NCBI GenBank assembly: GCA_026770615.1 | Contig: MU631329.1 | Span: forward strand, 459,185-470,561 | DNA: 11,377 nucleotides | Reading direction: 5' to 3' | DNA from: Pavlovales sp. CCMP2436 | Taxonomy: Eukaryota > Haptophyta > Pavlovophyceae > Pavlovales | In this document: positions 1-6,908 of the stretch, piece by piece | How the letters are laid out: each line of letters starts with the position of its first letter | How positions within the stretch are numbered: the stretch's first letter is position 1 | The notes under the pieces: model-generated | Told to the model about the DNA's origin: nothing | Databases searched by the model: none | The model's input: only the letters and a program-made list of their open reading frames with translations | Program-made: the position numbers and the translations under genes

Positions 1-151
1 CTAAGGCACGCAGCAGGCAATGGGCGACGCAGCGCTCAGACCAGCACAACATTCAGAACAGTCAGACGCCAGCTTGAATCCCTATCATAAATATATACAT
101 ATATACAATAAGGCCCAATGTAGCAAGAAAACGCCTGTGCGGCCCCCCTGA

Positions 152-499
152 ACGCGATGGCCTAGGTCTGGTGGACCCGCGTGCCCAAAACGCTGGGGAA
201 GAAGTATCAGCCATGCTGCGCCTTCTCAACCTACCTGTGGAATCCGCAACGCATGCCCTCGCGGCACATGCATTGAGTATCGCCCAAAACGGACCTGCGA
301 GACAAGCCAAGGCAAAAACGATGCCCACCGCAAGGGCACCTGCGAGTTGGAAAGCTGCACCTTACCAGCTGTGAAGCCGCGCCTTGAGAACACCCATATG
401 GTTTACGCCAGCAAGGGCTGCGCCAGGGGGTACCCCGTGCAAACACATAGGCCACTCTCTCATTGGCGAAGCTCCCGCCAATTAAAAAATCTCTATTAA
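152..499 (+). CDS. Cys-rich open segment, probable exon fragment running into a repeat
   Basis: An open frame of 115 codons with no ATG at its beginning (a TGA lies just upstream at 149-151). It therefore reads as an internal or terminal exon, if it is coding at all. The translation is rich in spaced cysteines (for example CGIRNACPRGTC, then KRTCE, KGTCELESC) with many charged residues, and is more protein-like than the two competing frames. From about position 409 the DNA belongs to a dispersed repeat that also occurs at 5438, so the last ~30 codons and the stop at 497-499 are repeat-derived. No family was recognised. A secreted or zinc-binding Cys-rich protein is possible, but that is only inference. 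Confidence 0.25.
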   Translation, partial: TRWPRSGGPACPKRWGRSISHAAPSQPTCGIRNACPRGTCIEYRPKRTCETSQGKNDAHRKGTCELESCTLPAVKPRLENTHMVYASKGCARGYPVQTHRPLSHWRSSRQLKNLY

Positions 500-552
500 T
501 ACCATATTCAAAGGTCGCTTTTAATAGGTCGTACCATGAATCGAGATTTTTA
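484..552. repeat. AT-rich hairpin inside R2 copy 1
   Basis: AAAAATCTC followed by T and ATT pairs with AATCGAGATTTTT, giving 12 of 13 pairs across a loop of about 30 bases. The same hairpin occurs at 5518-5586 in R2 copy 2. Flanking CATTGGCG and CGCGAATG extend it loosely on both sides. The shared fold suggests it is part of the element's structure. Confidence 0.6.
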
Positions 553-733
553 AGCGTAATGGCACGCGAATGTAAAGGCTGAAATAGGCGCAGGTACGCA
601 GTAGACGTGGACCTGCTCTAAGCGGAGAGGGGGCTTGGCATGGTATGTGGGGTAGCCTAGACACCCCCAGATGTGTTTGGCTCAACGCTGGTGCAGCCCA
701 GATCGTCTCTGACACGCACCTATCGGTTCCTCC

Positions 734-903
734 TACAGCATGTCGCGGGCAATAAGAAGGGCGAATTTTGAGCTTGAGGCTGAGCTTCTTAGCAAATTAT
801 ATACAAGCAATGTTTAAATTTGCTTAAATTACATACAAAAAATGCAAAACACGAGGCTCAGCTTCTTAACACTACGGCTTCTTAATGCCCGCGACACGCT
901 GTA
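734..903 (+). mobile_element. MITE-like element, copy 1 (170 bp), inserted in R2
   Basis: The termini are inverted: TACAGCATGTCGCGGGCAAT on the left and GCCCGCGACACGCTGTA on the right. The interior is AT-rich with direct sub-repeats: GAGGCTGAGCTTCTTAGC near the left and GAGGCTCAGCTTCTTAAC near the right, and two ATACAA(G/A/C)CAATG-like blocks. It has no coding capacity. It is the same family as the elements at 2321, 3349 and 7423. It interrupts R2, and the R2 copy at 9296 shows the corresponding uninterrupted site. TA at both edges fits TA target duplication as in Tc1/mariner-type elements, but the superfamily is inferred only from that and the TIR. Confidence 0.85.
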
Positions 904-1068
904 CAATTTTCCTACTTTTTTTTTCTCAGTAAATTCACATTTTATTAGTTATTGAGGAGGTTCTGACGGGCCTAGGTCCTTATTTTGCTGTGACCTTAGT
1001 TACCTATATATATATTAGCGGCTAAGCATGGTTCAACAGGTGTTGTTCAGTCACTGGCTTGGTCGACA

Positions 1069-1506
1069 TCAGGCTGAGGTTGAGCGATCGACCCAAACCC
1101 TCATGCACCAGCACTCACACCAAAGGGTGTGAGTGTGTGACCCTCTAGCTCTTAGAAAAGGCGTAACGTACGCAGAATTTTCGTTGGTCCCCGGGTCCCC
1201 GGCTATAATTTCCTTTGTGAGGCCCTGTGTGCGCACAAAGGAAGCAGCCGCAGAGCTGGTGTTTTTAAAGCGCGGCGGCCAATTGACAGCTTGTTGGACG
1301 AGGTAGCTGGGCTCAAGCATGCGGCCGCTGAGCCCACGGTCCATCACCAGCACCCGGCTGAAGGCCAGCCCACCCGGGTTGCAGACGGAGTACTTTAGGC
1401 CCATTGGAATTCCTGATGATAGGAAATCTCGATCGGAAATGTCAAACTTGCTAAGAGCAGATCTTCCGTTCTCCCCCAGAGCGACGGGCGCGCCGCGCCC
1501 CGACCT
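1069..1506 (-). CDS. Unrecognised protein-coding-like exon
   Basis: The minus-strand frame is open and protein-like, with a mixed residue composition and stretches such as SKFDISDRDFLSSGIP and RVLVMDRGLSGRMLEPSYLV. There is no ATG at the upstream end, but a good acceptor (CTTCTCCACAG, minus strand) ends at 1507 and would start the exon in phase at 1506. The frame closes with TGA at 1069-1071. The last ~25 codons span the perfect hairpin at 1112-1135 and become Cys/Trp/His-rich, so the true exon may end earlier. No domain was recognised. I rate it as a likely exon or a decayed gene fragment. Confidence 0.4.
   Translation of the reverse strand, partial: RSGRGAPVALGENGRSALSKFDISDRDFLSSGIPMGLKYSVCNPGGLAFSRVLVMDRGLSGRMLEPSYLVQQAVNWPPRFKNTSSAAASFVRTQGLTKEIIAGDPGTNENSAYVTPFLRARGSHTHTLWCECWCMRVWVDRSTSA
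1112..1135. repeat. Perfect 10-bp hairpin with AAAG loop
   Basis: CACTCACACC, AAAG, GGTGTGAGTG: ten perfect pairs with a four-base loop. It lies at the 3' end of the minus-strand open frame 1069-1506. There is no U-tract on either side, so it is not a bacterial-type terminator. Confidence 0.7.
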
Positions 1507-1713
1507 CTGTGGAGAAGCTACATTCAGCCAGATCGCCAAGAGCGATGTTCAAGGCGAAGGAGCAGATGAAGACGACCACAAGGCTTCAGCGGCACCACTT
1601 GCGCGACCTCCCTGGACCTTGATGTCATATACTGCATGACGACGTCGAGATCCAGGCTCTTCTGCACGCAGCTGCAGCCGCATTTTTACGGAACAGCGAG
1701 ATGAGGGGGAAGG

Positions 1714-2034
1714 ATGCGCCACTTTCAACCCACGTCGACGGCCCAATCCGCCGTCAACGGATTCCTCGTTGACCGATTTGGTGCTGGAACGCCGCGCAGA
1801 GCAATCTGCGCTGTCGCACTAGCGGCATGCCAACAGCAGCACTCACAGCACCACTTGCACGCGCAGCAGAAGAGGCTGCACGTGCTTTCCGGCTACATGG
1901 TGAAGCCGAGGACCGTGGGCACCGGCAAGAAGGACAAGGCGAGTGCAGCACCGCGCCACCACCGAAGCCATCGACGCCGGCCGCCAACGGATCCCGGGTC
2001 CAATGCTAACAGCGCTCGATCCGATGAAAGCTGA
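1714..2034 (+). CDS. Weak open frame, possible first exon of a plus-strand gene
   Basis: It starts at ATG 1714. The frame has a Gln/His run (CQQQHSQHHLHAQQ) followed by a protein-like stretch, KRLHVLSGYMVKPRTVG, ending in GKKDKA. After that it turns into low-complexity Arg/His/Pro. An exon ending shortly after the GKKDKA stretch is plausible, because GT dinucleotides follow. A second frame and the minus strand are also partly open here, so the strand is not certain. No family was recognised. Confidence 0.25.
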   Translation: MRHFQPTSTAQSAVNGFLVDRFGAGTPRRAICAVALAACQQQHSQHHLHAQQKRLHVLSGYMVKPRTVGTGKKDKASAAPRHHRSHRRRPPTDPGSNANSARSDES

Positions 2035-2137
2035 TGTATGGCACGCTGCTACAACGTGTCGTCCAGCCTGCTCGCGGGACTTGGGGATCGCATTCAGGTG
2101 CATCAAACAGGGGACTTGCATCTCTCCCATATTACTT

Positions 2138-2233
2138 ACTGACAGGCGGCGCATCGTGGGCTGCGTCGTCGTGTGGCTACCAGTCGAGCACACACGCAGT
2201 GTAGCCATCTTCATCAAGGCTGATGCTGCTTAG
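2138..2233 (+). CDS. Possible terminal exon
   Basis: The short frame reads RRIVGCVVVWLPVEHT, then RSVAIFIKADAA and TAG at 2231-2233. Most third positions are G or C in the first half. Just upstream is a good-looking acceptor, CATATTACTTACTGACAG, with a branch-point-like TACTGAC. It could be the last exon of a gene whose earlier exon is at 1714-2034, but I could not fix the intervening donor. No domain was recognised. Confidence 0.25.
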   Translation, partial: TDRRRIVGCVVVWLPVEHTRSVAIFIKADAA

Positions 2234-2320
2234 AGGGGCTGAGCGCCCCCTCCCACTGCAGATATCATGATACCCACCTCCCTCAACGCCTAGGGCGTTT
2301 GCGGGTGTGTTGAAGGGTCA

Positions 2321-2490
2321 TACAGGGATCGCAGGCAATAAGAAGGGCGAATTTTGAGCTTGAGGCTGAGCTTCTTAGCAAATTAAATACAAACAATGCT
2401 TAAATTTGCTTAAATTATATACAAACAATGCAAGAAAGCGAGGCCCAGCTTCTTAACACCAAGGTTTTTTATTGCCAGCGACACCCTGTG
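2321..2490 (+). mobile_element. MITE-like element, copy 2 (170 bp)
   Basis: It begins TACAGGGATCGCAGGCAAT and ends ATTGCCAGCGACACCCTGTG, so the right flank TA has become TG. The interior matches the other three copies (GGGCGAATTTTGAGCTTGAG, GCTTAAATTTGCTTAAATT, GAGGCCCAGCTTCTTAACAC). It is non-coding. One G is missing from the GGGG of the left TIR relative to the copies at 3349 and 7423. Confidence 0.85.
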
Positions 2491-2600
2491 CTAACTAACT
2501 ATAACTCCCGCACGCTGTGCAGTTTCGAGTTCGCGCCCGTTGCCAGTCACGCGAGAAGTTCCATGAAGGAGCTGACAGGCTAGTCTTTACTTCGTTGATC

Positions 2601-3002
2601 TCACAAACACAAACGCGTGAACGAGTATTTATCGGGACACATCCCGTGTAAATTCCTCGGTCCGGTGTCAGTCGGACTCATTCTGAGAGTCCGGTAGAAG
2701 CGCCAGACATCCTTGGTAGGCAGACGCGAACACCCCCCGAATCGTGGCAGGACACTTCCTTTGTACTTTTCACGAGGCATCGAGAAGGTTCCACACGACG
2801 GCATCGGAATGGAGCGCGAGCCCGCTAGACTGAGCTCGCAGGAGCCCCTGCGAGAACAAAGGTACGACGCAGAGCCACTGCAAGAACAAGGCTCGAAGCG
2901 CTGAAGGAACAACAGGGTCGAAATCCGAATTAGTGGCGCGATTCCGCACTGGAGAGGGGGGAAAGTGGTGGCCAGGACGAAGAAGTAGACATTGGTCACC
3001 AC
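2601..3002 (-). CDS. Unrecognised minus-strand open frame, possible exon
   Basis: The C-terminal ~75 codons look coding (SMPREKYKGSVLPRFGG, TKDVWRFYRTLRMSPTDTG, CPDKYSFTRLCL and stop). A strong acceptor, CGTACCTTTGTTCTCGCAG on the minus strand, sits in the middle of the open frame, so the real exon may begin there (about 2851) and not at the far end of the open frame. The N-terminal part is Cys/Ser/Leu-rich and less convincing. No family was recognised. Confidence 0.3.
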   Translation of the reverse strand: MVTNVYFFVLATTFPPLQCGIAPLIRISTLLFLQRFEPCSCSGSASYLCSRRGSCELSLAGSRSIPMPSCGTFSMPREKYKGSVLPRFGGCSRLPTKDVWRFYRTLRMSPTDTGPRNLHGMCPDKYSFTRLCL

Positions 3003-3348
3003 TGCGCGCTAAGTGTCGATAGCTGATGTCGAATAGAGCCCTCCTCGACGGTCGGAGCCCACTTCGTGTGCCTTCCAGGTGCCTCTAGGGTCGACAACAT
3101 ACTTCATGTAACTAACATTTCCGATTCTCAGCGTTCGGAAGCGAAAAGAAAGTCATGGTTCCCGATGTGGTGCCGGTGCCCCATTCACGAATCTGAAACA
3201 AACTCTGCGGCACCATCTCCGGTTCCTGACTTGCTCCGGAGGATTTTCACCGGACTTTTTCGATTTCCCCCCGGACTGGTCACTAATTCGGAGTTTGACC
3301 CAACAGATAAAACAAACCAGGCCGAACCTACTCCATCGGAGATGCCCT

Positions 3349-3519
3349 CACAGGGGATCGCGGGCAATAAGAACGGCGGGTTTTGAGGCTGAGGCTGAGT
3401 TTCTTAGCAAATTACATACAAACAATGGTTGAATTTTGGTTAAAATAATTATTGAAGGGCTAAAAAACGAGGCTCAGTTTCTTAACACGACGGTTTCTTA
3501 TTGCCCACGATCCCCTGTA
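3349..3519 (+). mobile_element. MITE-like element, copy 3 (171 bp)
   Basis: The left end is (CA)CAGGGGATCGCGGGCAAT and the right end is ATTGCCCACGATCCCCTGTA. The TIRs match well: here the right arm keeps GATCCCC, pairing with the left GGGGATC, whereas other copies have GACACCC. The left flank TA is mutated to CA. The interior is the most diverged of the family (AATGGTTGAATTTTGG). It is non-coding. Confidence 0.85.
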
Positions 3520-3525
3520 TGTTTA

Positions 3526-3608
3526 AATCGAAATTCGGGCCTTTATCTCTCCGACTCGGACAGAAAAGGACGGTCAGTGTCGGAGAGATACAGGCCCGAT
3601 TGTCGATT
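3526..3608. repeat. 83-bp inverted-repeat element directly beside MITE copy 3
   Basis: Arms 3526-3557 and 3577-3608 match at 28 of 32 positions (AATCGA, CGGGCCT, TATCTCTCCGAC shared) around a 19-base loop. It begins only six bases after the right end of the MITE. It may be a separate mini-foldback element. No second copy was seen in this window. Confidence 0.7.
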
Positions 3609-4098
3609 CCAACATTAAGTTATCATCCTAATTAAGTAATAACGGTAAAACTTTATTTGCGAACTGTGTCTACTAGTCACTATTGTGCGCTCGTAGCTGC
3701 GGTGCAGCGGCGCATGGAAAATTAGTGAGCGCGGGGGTGCGCGAATGATATGCGAAATAAACAAAATAAGAAATACGGGCCTTACTGGTTAAGTCGGTTT
3801 GGACCCCGCAGGCTCTCTGAGCAACCAGGCTCAGGGGGGGGGGGGGGGGTTGGGGTATCTGTGTGCTCGGGGAGTGGTCCTGGACATGTCCGGGAGCAGA
3901 CCTTTTTCAGGGGCAGTCCTATAATAGCTAAACACAGCTGAAAAGGGCAAAAAAAAGGACCTCTGGCGTCCTTCACGCCGCGCGCGTCCTGGTCCGCGAT
4001 CTTCACGCGCGACTGCACGCGCACGCGCGCGTGCGTGATCTGCTTCCGGAGGTACCAGCATACGCGCGGAACGACGTCTCATCGCCTCTCCCGGTGAA
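3609..4098. other. Non-coding stretch with a 16-G run and a Z-DNA-like tract
   Basis: I see no supportable gene. An uninterrupted run of 16 G lies at 3834-3849, followed shortly by TTGGGG. At about 4013-4034 there is alternating purine-pyrimidine sequence containing the perfect palindrome GCACGCGCGCGTGC. A weak plus-strand frame from 4031 runs into the foldback at 4099. Confidence 0.6.
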
Positions 4099-4268
4099 GG
4101 CCCGCGGCCACTGGACCAGGCTTCGAGAGAGCGGCTATTCCAAAAAGTGGCAACAAACGTCCGAGAGGTTTTTCACTGGCGTGAACTACCCCTACTCCCC
4201 TGATTCGATGTTTGATGCCATGTTTGCGATGGCCGCTCTCTCAAAGCCTGATCCAGTGGCGGCGGGCC
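4099..4268. repeat. 170-bp foldback element
   Basis: The left end reads GGCCCGCGGCCACTGGACCA and then GGCTTCGAGAGAGCGGC. The reverse complement of the right end reads GGCCCGCCGCCACTGGATCA and then GGCTTTGAGAGAGCGGC. The first ~37 bases match with about four differences, and similarity continues with gaps for ~30 more bases (CAAAC, GTC/ATC). The unpaired middle is roughly 30 bases. Both strands therefore look alike, which explains why overlapping open frames appear on both. No target duplication could be identified. It is unrelated in sequence to the TACAGGG MITE despite the similar length. Confidence 0.75.
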
Positions 4269-5173
4269 GGGTCGGGCTGCTTTCTAACTAGGCTGCAAGA
4301 GAGACATGAAATGTGGCAGCAAGCATTACGTTGCAGAAAATCCACGTTCACGACCCCTACTCCCTGACGACAAGTAGGATCCGTCCCAGCCTCCCAGGGG
4401 CCGGCCCAGGGGTATAGGCTTGTTGCAATTCTAGCAGAGACCACAGGCGACATTAATTTTAAATTTACGCCGCGCGGGGCCGGCGCGAGCGGGTGGCACG
4501 CGCCTGAGCTGGTGGCAGCGTTGAGGCGTGCCGGCCGCGCCAGCGTCTTGTAGAGGGCGAGGCTCGCCACAAAGACAAGTCGTCTCCAGCGCTTGAAGAG
4601 CTCGTTTTTGGCGACAGGTGAGGTCGGATATCGCCACTGCCCACAGAGAGCCCCGCCCGTTCGGGCCGTCGCCTTCTTCATCGCGGCGCCCGTACGATCG
4701 ACGCCAGTGCTCTTGGTCATGTCGAGCAGAACCGCCGCCAACTTGTGGGCGTCGCGCTGCGCCTTGCGTGCCACCGTCTTAGAGACCACAGGGTCGGGGA
4801 CTCTGCCATCCACCATGGCGATGAGCGCCACCAGCTCAGTGCGCGCAGAGGCCTGCTGGGTGCTCGCCCTGAGGTCACGTCTCTCGACCTCGTACTTGTA
4901 CGTGCGCTGCCGCCACCCTGTGCGCTGACGGTTGTCCCACTCCAGCTTCTCCGCAGCCGCGACCAGCGCGTTCGCCGCCATCTCCCATGCAGCGGCCTCC
5001 TCCGCCAATTTCAGAGCGTGCTGCTCGTAGTGGTCGTCGCACCACTCGGGGCGCATGCCCGCCGGCACGTACTTGCTCTCGCACTCGTCCTCGCGTGCTT
5101 GGCGAGCAGCAGCATCAACAAGGTTCTTGGAGCCGCCCTTCTGCGCCTCGTAGCCGCTTCCTGCTGAGCGCCG
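4241..5173 (-). CDS. Helical, charged protein region, frame-shifted continuation of the PWWP-like segment
   Basis: About 230 codons between the (CG)n tract and 4469 look clearly coding. They run from SGYEAQKGGSKNLVDAAARQ through PEWCDDHYEQHALKLAEEAA and WRQRTYKYEVERRDL to KNELFKRWRRLVFVASLAL. Ala, Arg, Glu and Lys dominate, predicting mostly alpha helix, and third codon positions are mostly G or C. The same frame stays open to a stop at 4241, but the last part is doubtful. A donor-like GGC|GTAAAT at 4469/4468 and an acceptor TCTCTCTTGCAG ending at 4293 suggest a 176-base intron, after which the frame would end within two codons. Past 4268 the frame enters the foldback repeat. There is no in-frame ATG at the upstream end. 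The region immediately upstream is coding-like in a different frame (5190-5376). No family was recognised for the helical part. Confidence 0.55.
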   Translation of the reverse strand, partial: RRSAGSGYEAQKGGSKNLVDAAARQAREDECESKYVPAGMRPEWCDDHYEQHALKLAEEAAAWEMAANALVAAAEKLEWDNRQRTGWRQRTYKYEVERRDLRASTQQASARTELVALIAMVDGRVPDPVVSKTVARKAQRDAHKLAAVLLDMTKSTGVDRTGAAMKKATARTGGALCGQWRYPTSPVAKNELFKRWRRLVFVASLALYKTLARPARLNAATSSGACHPLAPAPRGVNLKLMSPVVSARIATSLYPWAGPWEAGTDPTCRQGVGVVNVDFLQRNACCHISCLSCSLVRKQPDPARRHWIRL

Positions 5174-5189
5174 GCGCGCGCGCGCGCGC
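5174..5189. repeat. (CG)n dinucleotide tract at a reading-frame change
   Basis: GCGCGCGCGCGCGCGC forms a pure alternating tract. On its right (minus-strand upstream) the PWWP-like frame is coding-like; on its left the helical region is coding-like but in another frame. Losing one CG unit would place the two in one frame. Gaining one unit would instead join the ATG at 5207 (good context, AACCATGG) to the helical frame. It is also a potential Z-DNA segment. Confidence 0.7.
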
Positions 5190-5376
5190 AGATCCCTCCT
5201 TGGCCATGGTTGGATCGATGCGGTCCCCCTGCACGAACGGCCGCGAGTTTTGTCACCGGAGTTGGCCAGCTGTACTCGACACGAGCCACTGAGTGCAGCA
5301 GCGTATCGATTCGGAAAGACGCGTATTCTTTGGTTCCGTAGAACCGCATCGATCCGACCGTGAGTCCGATTCCCAC
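5190..5376 (-). CDS. PWWP-like domain fragment (exon)
   Basis: The minus-strand frame reads GSMRFYGTKEYASFRIDTLL, then HSVARVEYSWPTPVTKL. This resembles the second half of a PWWP domain, where a strand of the form V-R-F-F-G-T-x-E/D-Y-A is followed by a hydrophobic x(5-6)-L-L. PWWP domains bind methylated histone tails and DNA. The first half, with the Pro-Trp-Trp-Pro-type motif, is not in this stretch. Upstream is an acceptor-like ACTACAG (5376-5380), so earlier exons may exist, but the next sequence upstream is repeat R2 (5438-5641), and I did not find the missing half before gene A. It may be truncated by the repeat, or the repeat may lie in an intron. It continues in another frame past the (CG)n tract. 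Confidence 0.45.
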
Positions 5377-5437
5377 TGTAGTCCGATAAAATGTCGCCGT
5401 GAGGTCTATTTTGAGATTTACTTCATTTGTAACAACT

Positions 5438-5641
5438 CAGCAAGGCCGTGCCAGGGGGTACCCCGTGCAAACACATCTATAGGCCCCTCTCTCATTGGCG
5501 AAGCTCCCGCCACTTTCAAAAAATCTATATTAATACCATAGGCAAAGGTCGCTTTTAAGAGGTAGTACCTTTAATAGAGATTTTTTAACGCAATGGCACG
5601 TGAATGTGTCAACGCTGGAATAGACGCAGGTATGCAGTGCC
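5438..5641 (+). repeat. Dispersed repeat R2, copy 2 (5' part only)
   Basis: It matches 409-601: CAGCAAGGCCGTGCCAGGGG, CCGTGCAAACACAT, CTCATTGGCGAAGCTCCCGC, AAAGGTCGCTTTTAA and AATGGCACG. Similarity ends near 5641, so this copy lacks the part shared by 602-1000 and 9296-9553. The AT hairpin is present at 5518-5586. It lies between the end of gene A and the PWWP-like segment. Confidence 0.8.
5518..5586. repeat. AT-rich hairpin inside R2 copy 2
   Basis: AAAAAATCTATATT pairs with AATAGAGATTTTTT at 13 of 14 positions, with a loop of roughly 35 bases. It is the counterpart of the hairpin at 484-552. Confidence 0.6.
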
Positions 5642-5840
5642 GCGGCGAGCGTTGTGGTGTGCGAAAGGCGAATGCGATATCAGCCCTGCCGCTCTGCCGC
5701 GCACCGTTGTAAATTACGCTGGTTGCGCAACGCCGCCAATCAGCGCTTGACTCGGGTCCCTTGTATCGTCCAACCCTCAGCCGCCGAGGGGCAGGTCGCT
5801 GCCGTCTGAGGCACTAGCGTGAGGTCGACCAAGCAGCAGA

Positions 5841-6908
5841 TCAGAGGGTCGGAAGACTCGACGTCTCCCCGATATTGTTCACGAAATGCACCTCCCTTCC
5901 TGCGCGCGCCGCAACTGACGGTACGTCCTCCGCACTCGGGTCGAGCACGACACGCAATGTCATTTTCCGCGGGTACACGCGAGAGCACTTGATGAAGCGT
6001 GAATTGAATTCCATCTCGAGAATCCGCACCTAAAAGGAGGGGGGAAACTGTCAGGGCAGGTAGCCAGAGTGACGTGCTTAGACAGCCACCCGCAGACAGC
6101 ACGGGGTTGGCGAGCAGCATATAGGGGATCGCGGTGGACTCGCACGAACGCTGGCTGGCTTGAGGGTTGGTTCAGGGTTCTAGGGAAAGGGCGGGTACCT
6201 TAACCATGTCGCCTGGCTGTATCTCGCCGACGTCTGGGCGGCAGAGCAACACACCGAGCGGCATGGTGCGCTTGCGGAGCTTCTCGAGCTCCTCGGTGGC
6301 GGTGATGTGCTCGGTCGAGCCGGGCTTGCTTCTGTCGAGCTGGGCTTGCAGGTGCTCGAGCGCCCCGAGCTTGGCGCGCGAAAAGTACTCCGAGCGCGCA
6401 GTCGCGTCTCCGATTGGGATCTGCTTCAGCCACGCATGGAACAGTCAGTCGCACAGCGCGGGCAGTCAGCAGCGGTACGCACGAAGACAGCAATGGTAGC
6501 CAGACAGGGCAGACAGTCAGGAGCGGCACGCGTGAAGAGACAGGGGAGTCTAGGCGGACAGTATAAGCGGGACGACACGTGCGAAGAGAGACATGGACAG
6601 GGCGGTTTGTCAGCGGGAGGAAGCGCGAAAAGAGCCAGGGAAGCCAAGAGGCCACAAAGTGGTAATGAGCGAGAAACGTTCGCGCAGAGGCTCAGATGGA
6701 TGGCTTATCAGCCATAGGGGGCACTCAGCAACCGAAGACGCACCTCAATCGCCTCAAGCGAGAACGTCCCTGTCGCGCACTTCACGGGCGGTCCGGCGCG
6801 TGAGGCCGTGCGCTGCTCGACCAGCCTGCCGCGCACTACGGCGACATCACTGGAAATCAGGCGACGGCCCCCGAAGTTGCTAGAGAGTAGCCTCCGGCCT
6901 GCGAGCAT
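5841..6908 (-). CDS. Gene A: three-exon gene, S1-like C-terminus, possible organelle-targeting N-terminus
   Basis: Exons on the minus strand are 6908-6744 (55 codons), 6420-6199 (74) and 6029-5841 (62 plus stop), giving 191 residues. Both introns are GT-AG and both junctions are phase 0. The donors are ATTGAG|GTGCGT and GTTAAG|GTACCC. The second acceptor is excellent (CCCCCCTCCTTTTAG). The first, GCTGAAGCAG, has a poor pyrimidine tract, and AAG|CAG would add one Gln. The start is the ATG at 6908: MLAGRRLLSSNFGGRR, rich in Arg, Ser and Leu without acidic residues, resembles a mitochondrial or plastid targeting peptide. Residues 56-110 are charged and helical. Residues 124-145 (PGDMVKVRILEMEFN, then RFIKCS) resemble the last strands of an S1 RNA-binding domain (GDxVxVxVLExD, RIxLS). 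This motif crosses the second exon junction and so supports it. The rest of an S1 fold was not recognised, so function stays open. The array at 7131-7322 lies upstream. Confidence 0.65.
6030..6198 (-). other. Gene A intron 2 (169 nt), containing a MITE-end-like 15-mer
   Basis: GTACCC at the 5' end and CCTCCTTTTAG at the 3' end, phase 0, joining two well-supported coding frames. On the plus strand, 6120-6134 reads TATAGGGGATCGCGG. This matches the left TIR of the MITE family (TACAGGGGATCGCGG) at 14 of 15 positions. Nothing else in the intron resembles the MITE. Confidence 0.6.
6421..6743 (-). other. Gene A intron 1 (323 nt)
   Basis: The donor is GAG|GTGCGT at 6743; the acceptor CAG ends at 6421. 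The intron is pyrimidine-rich on the minus strand (for example CTTCCCTGGCTCTTTTCGC). A branch-like CTGAC lies about 25-30 bases before the acceptor. Open frames across this interval on both strands are treated as chance. Confidence 0.55.

Larger units (their letters stand above)
409..1000 (+). repeat. Dispersed repeat R2, copy 1 (nearly full length, split by a MITE)
   Basis: This copy begins at CAGCAAGG and shares its first ~195 bases with 5438-5641, including GCCAGGGGGTACCCCGTGC and CTCATTGGCGAAGCTCCC. From about 602 it matches 9296-9553 instead (GACGTGGACCTGCTCTAAG, then GGGGTAGCCTAG and AGATGTGTTTGGCTCA). The 170-bp MITE at 734-903 sits inside it, so R2 itself is about 420 bp. The 3' end is set by loss of similarity after GACCTTA near 1000. 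It contains a hairpin (484-552) but no coding capacity I can support. The class is unknown; it may be non-autonomous or a piece of a larger element. Confidence 0.8.

Noticed and set aside
2234..2253. GAGGGGC...GCCCCCTC hairpin as a bacterial terminator
   Set aside because: There is no following T-run, and the setting is a eukaryotic intergenic region.
3066..3386. Plus-strand frame of 106 codons ending in MITE copy 3
   Set aside because: No ATG, no clear splice sites, no codon bias, and the end is inside the MITE. An exon is not excluded.
4031..4291. Plus-strand frame of 86 codons with protein-like residues
   Set aside because: Most of it lies in the foldback at 4099-4268, whose symmetry produces similar frames on both strands. 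It stays possible but is not supported.
4431..4637. Alternative minus-strand frame of 68 codons
   Set aside because: It overlaps the helical-protein frame, which has the better codon pattern and longer continuity.
6167..6717. Plus-strand frames across gene A exon 2 and intron 1
   Set aside because: They are antisense to the splice-supported exon and have low-complexity Ser/Arg/Gly content.
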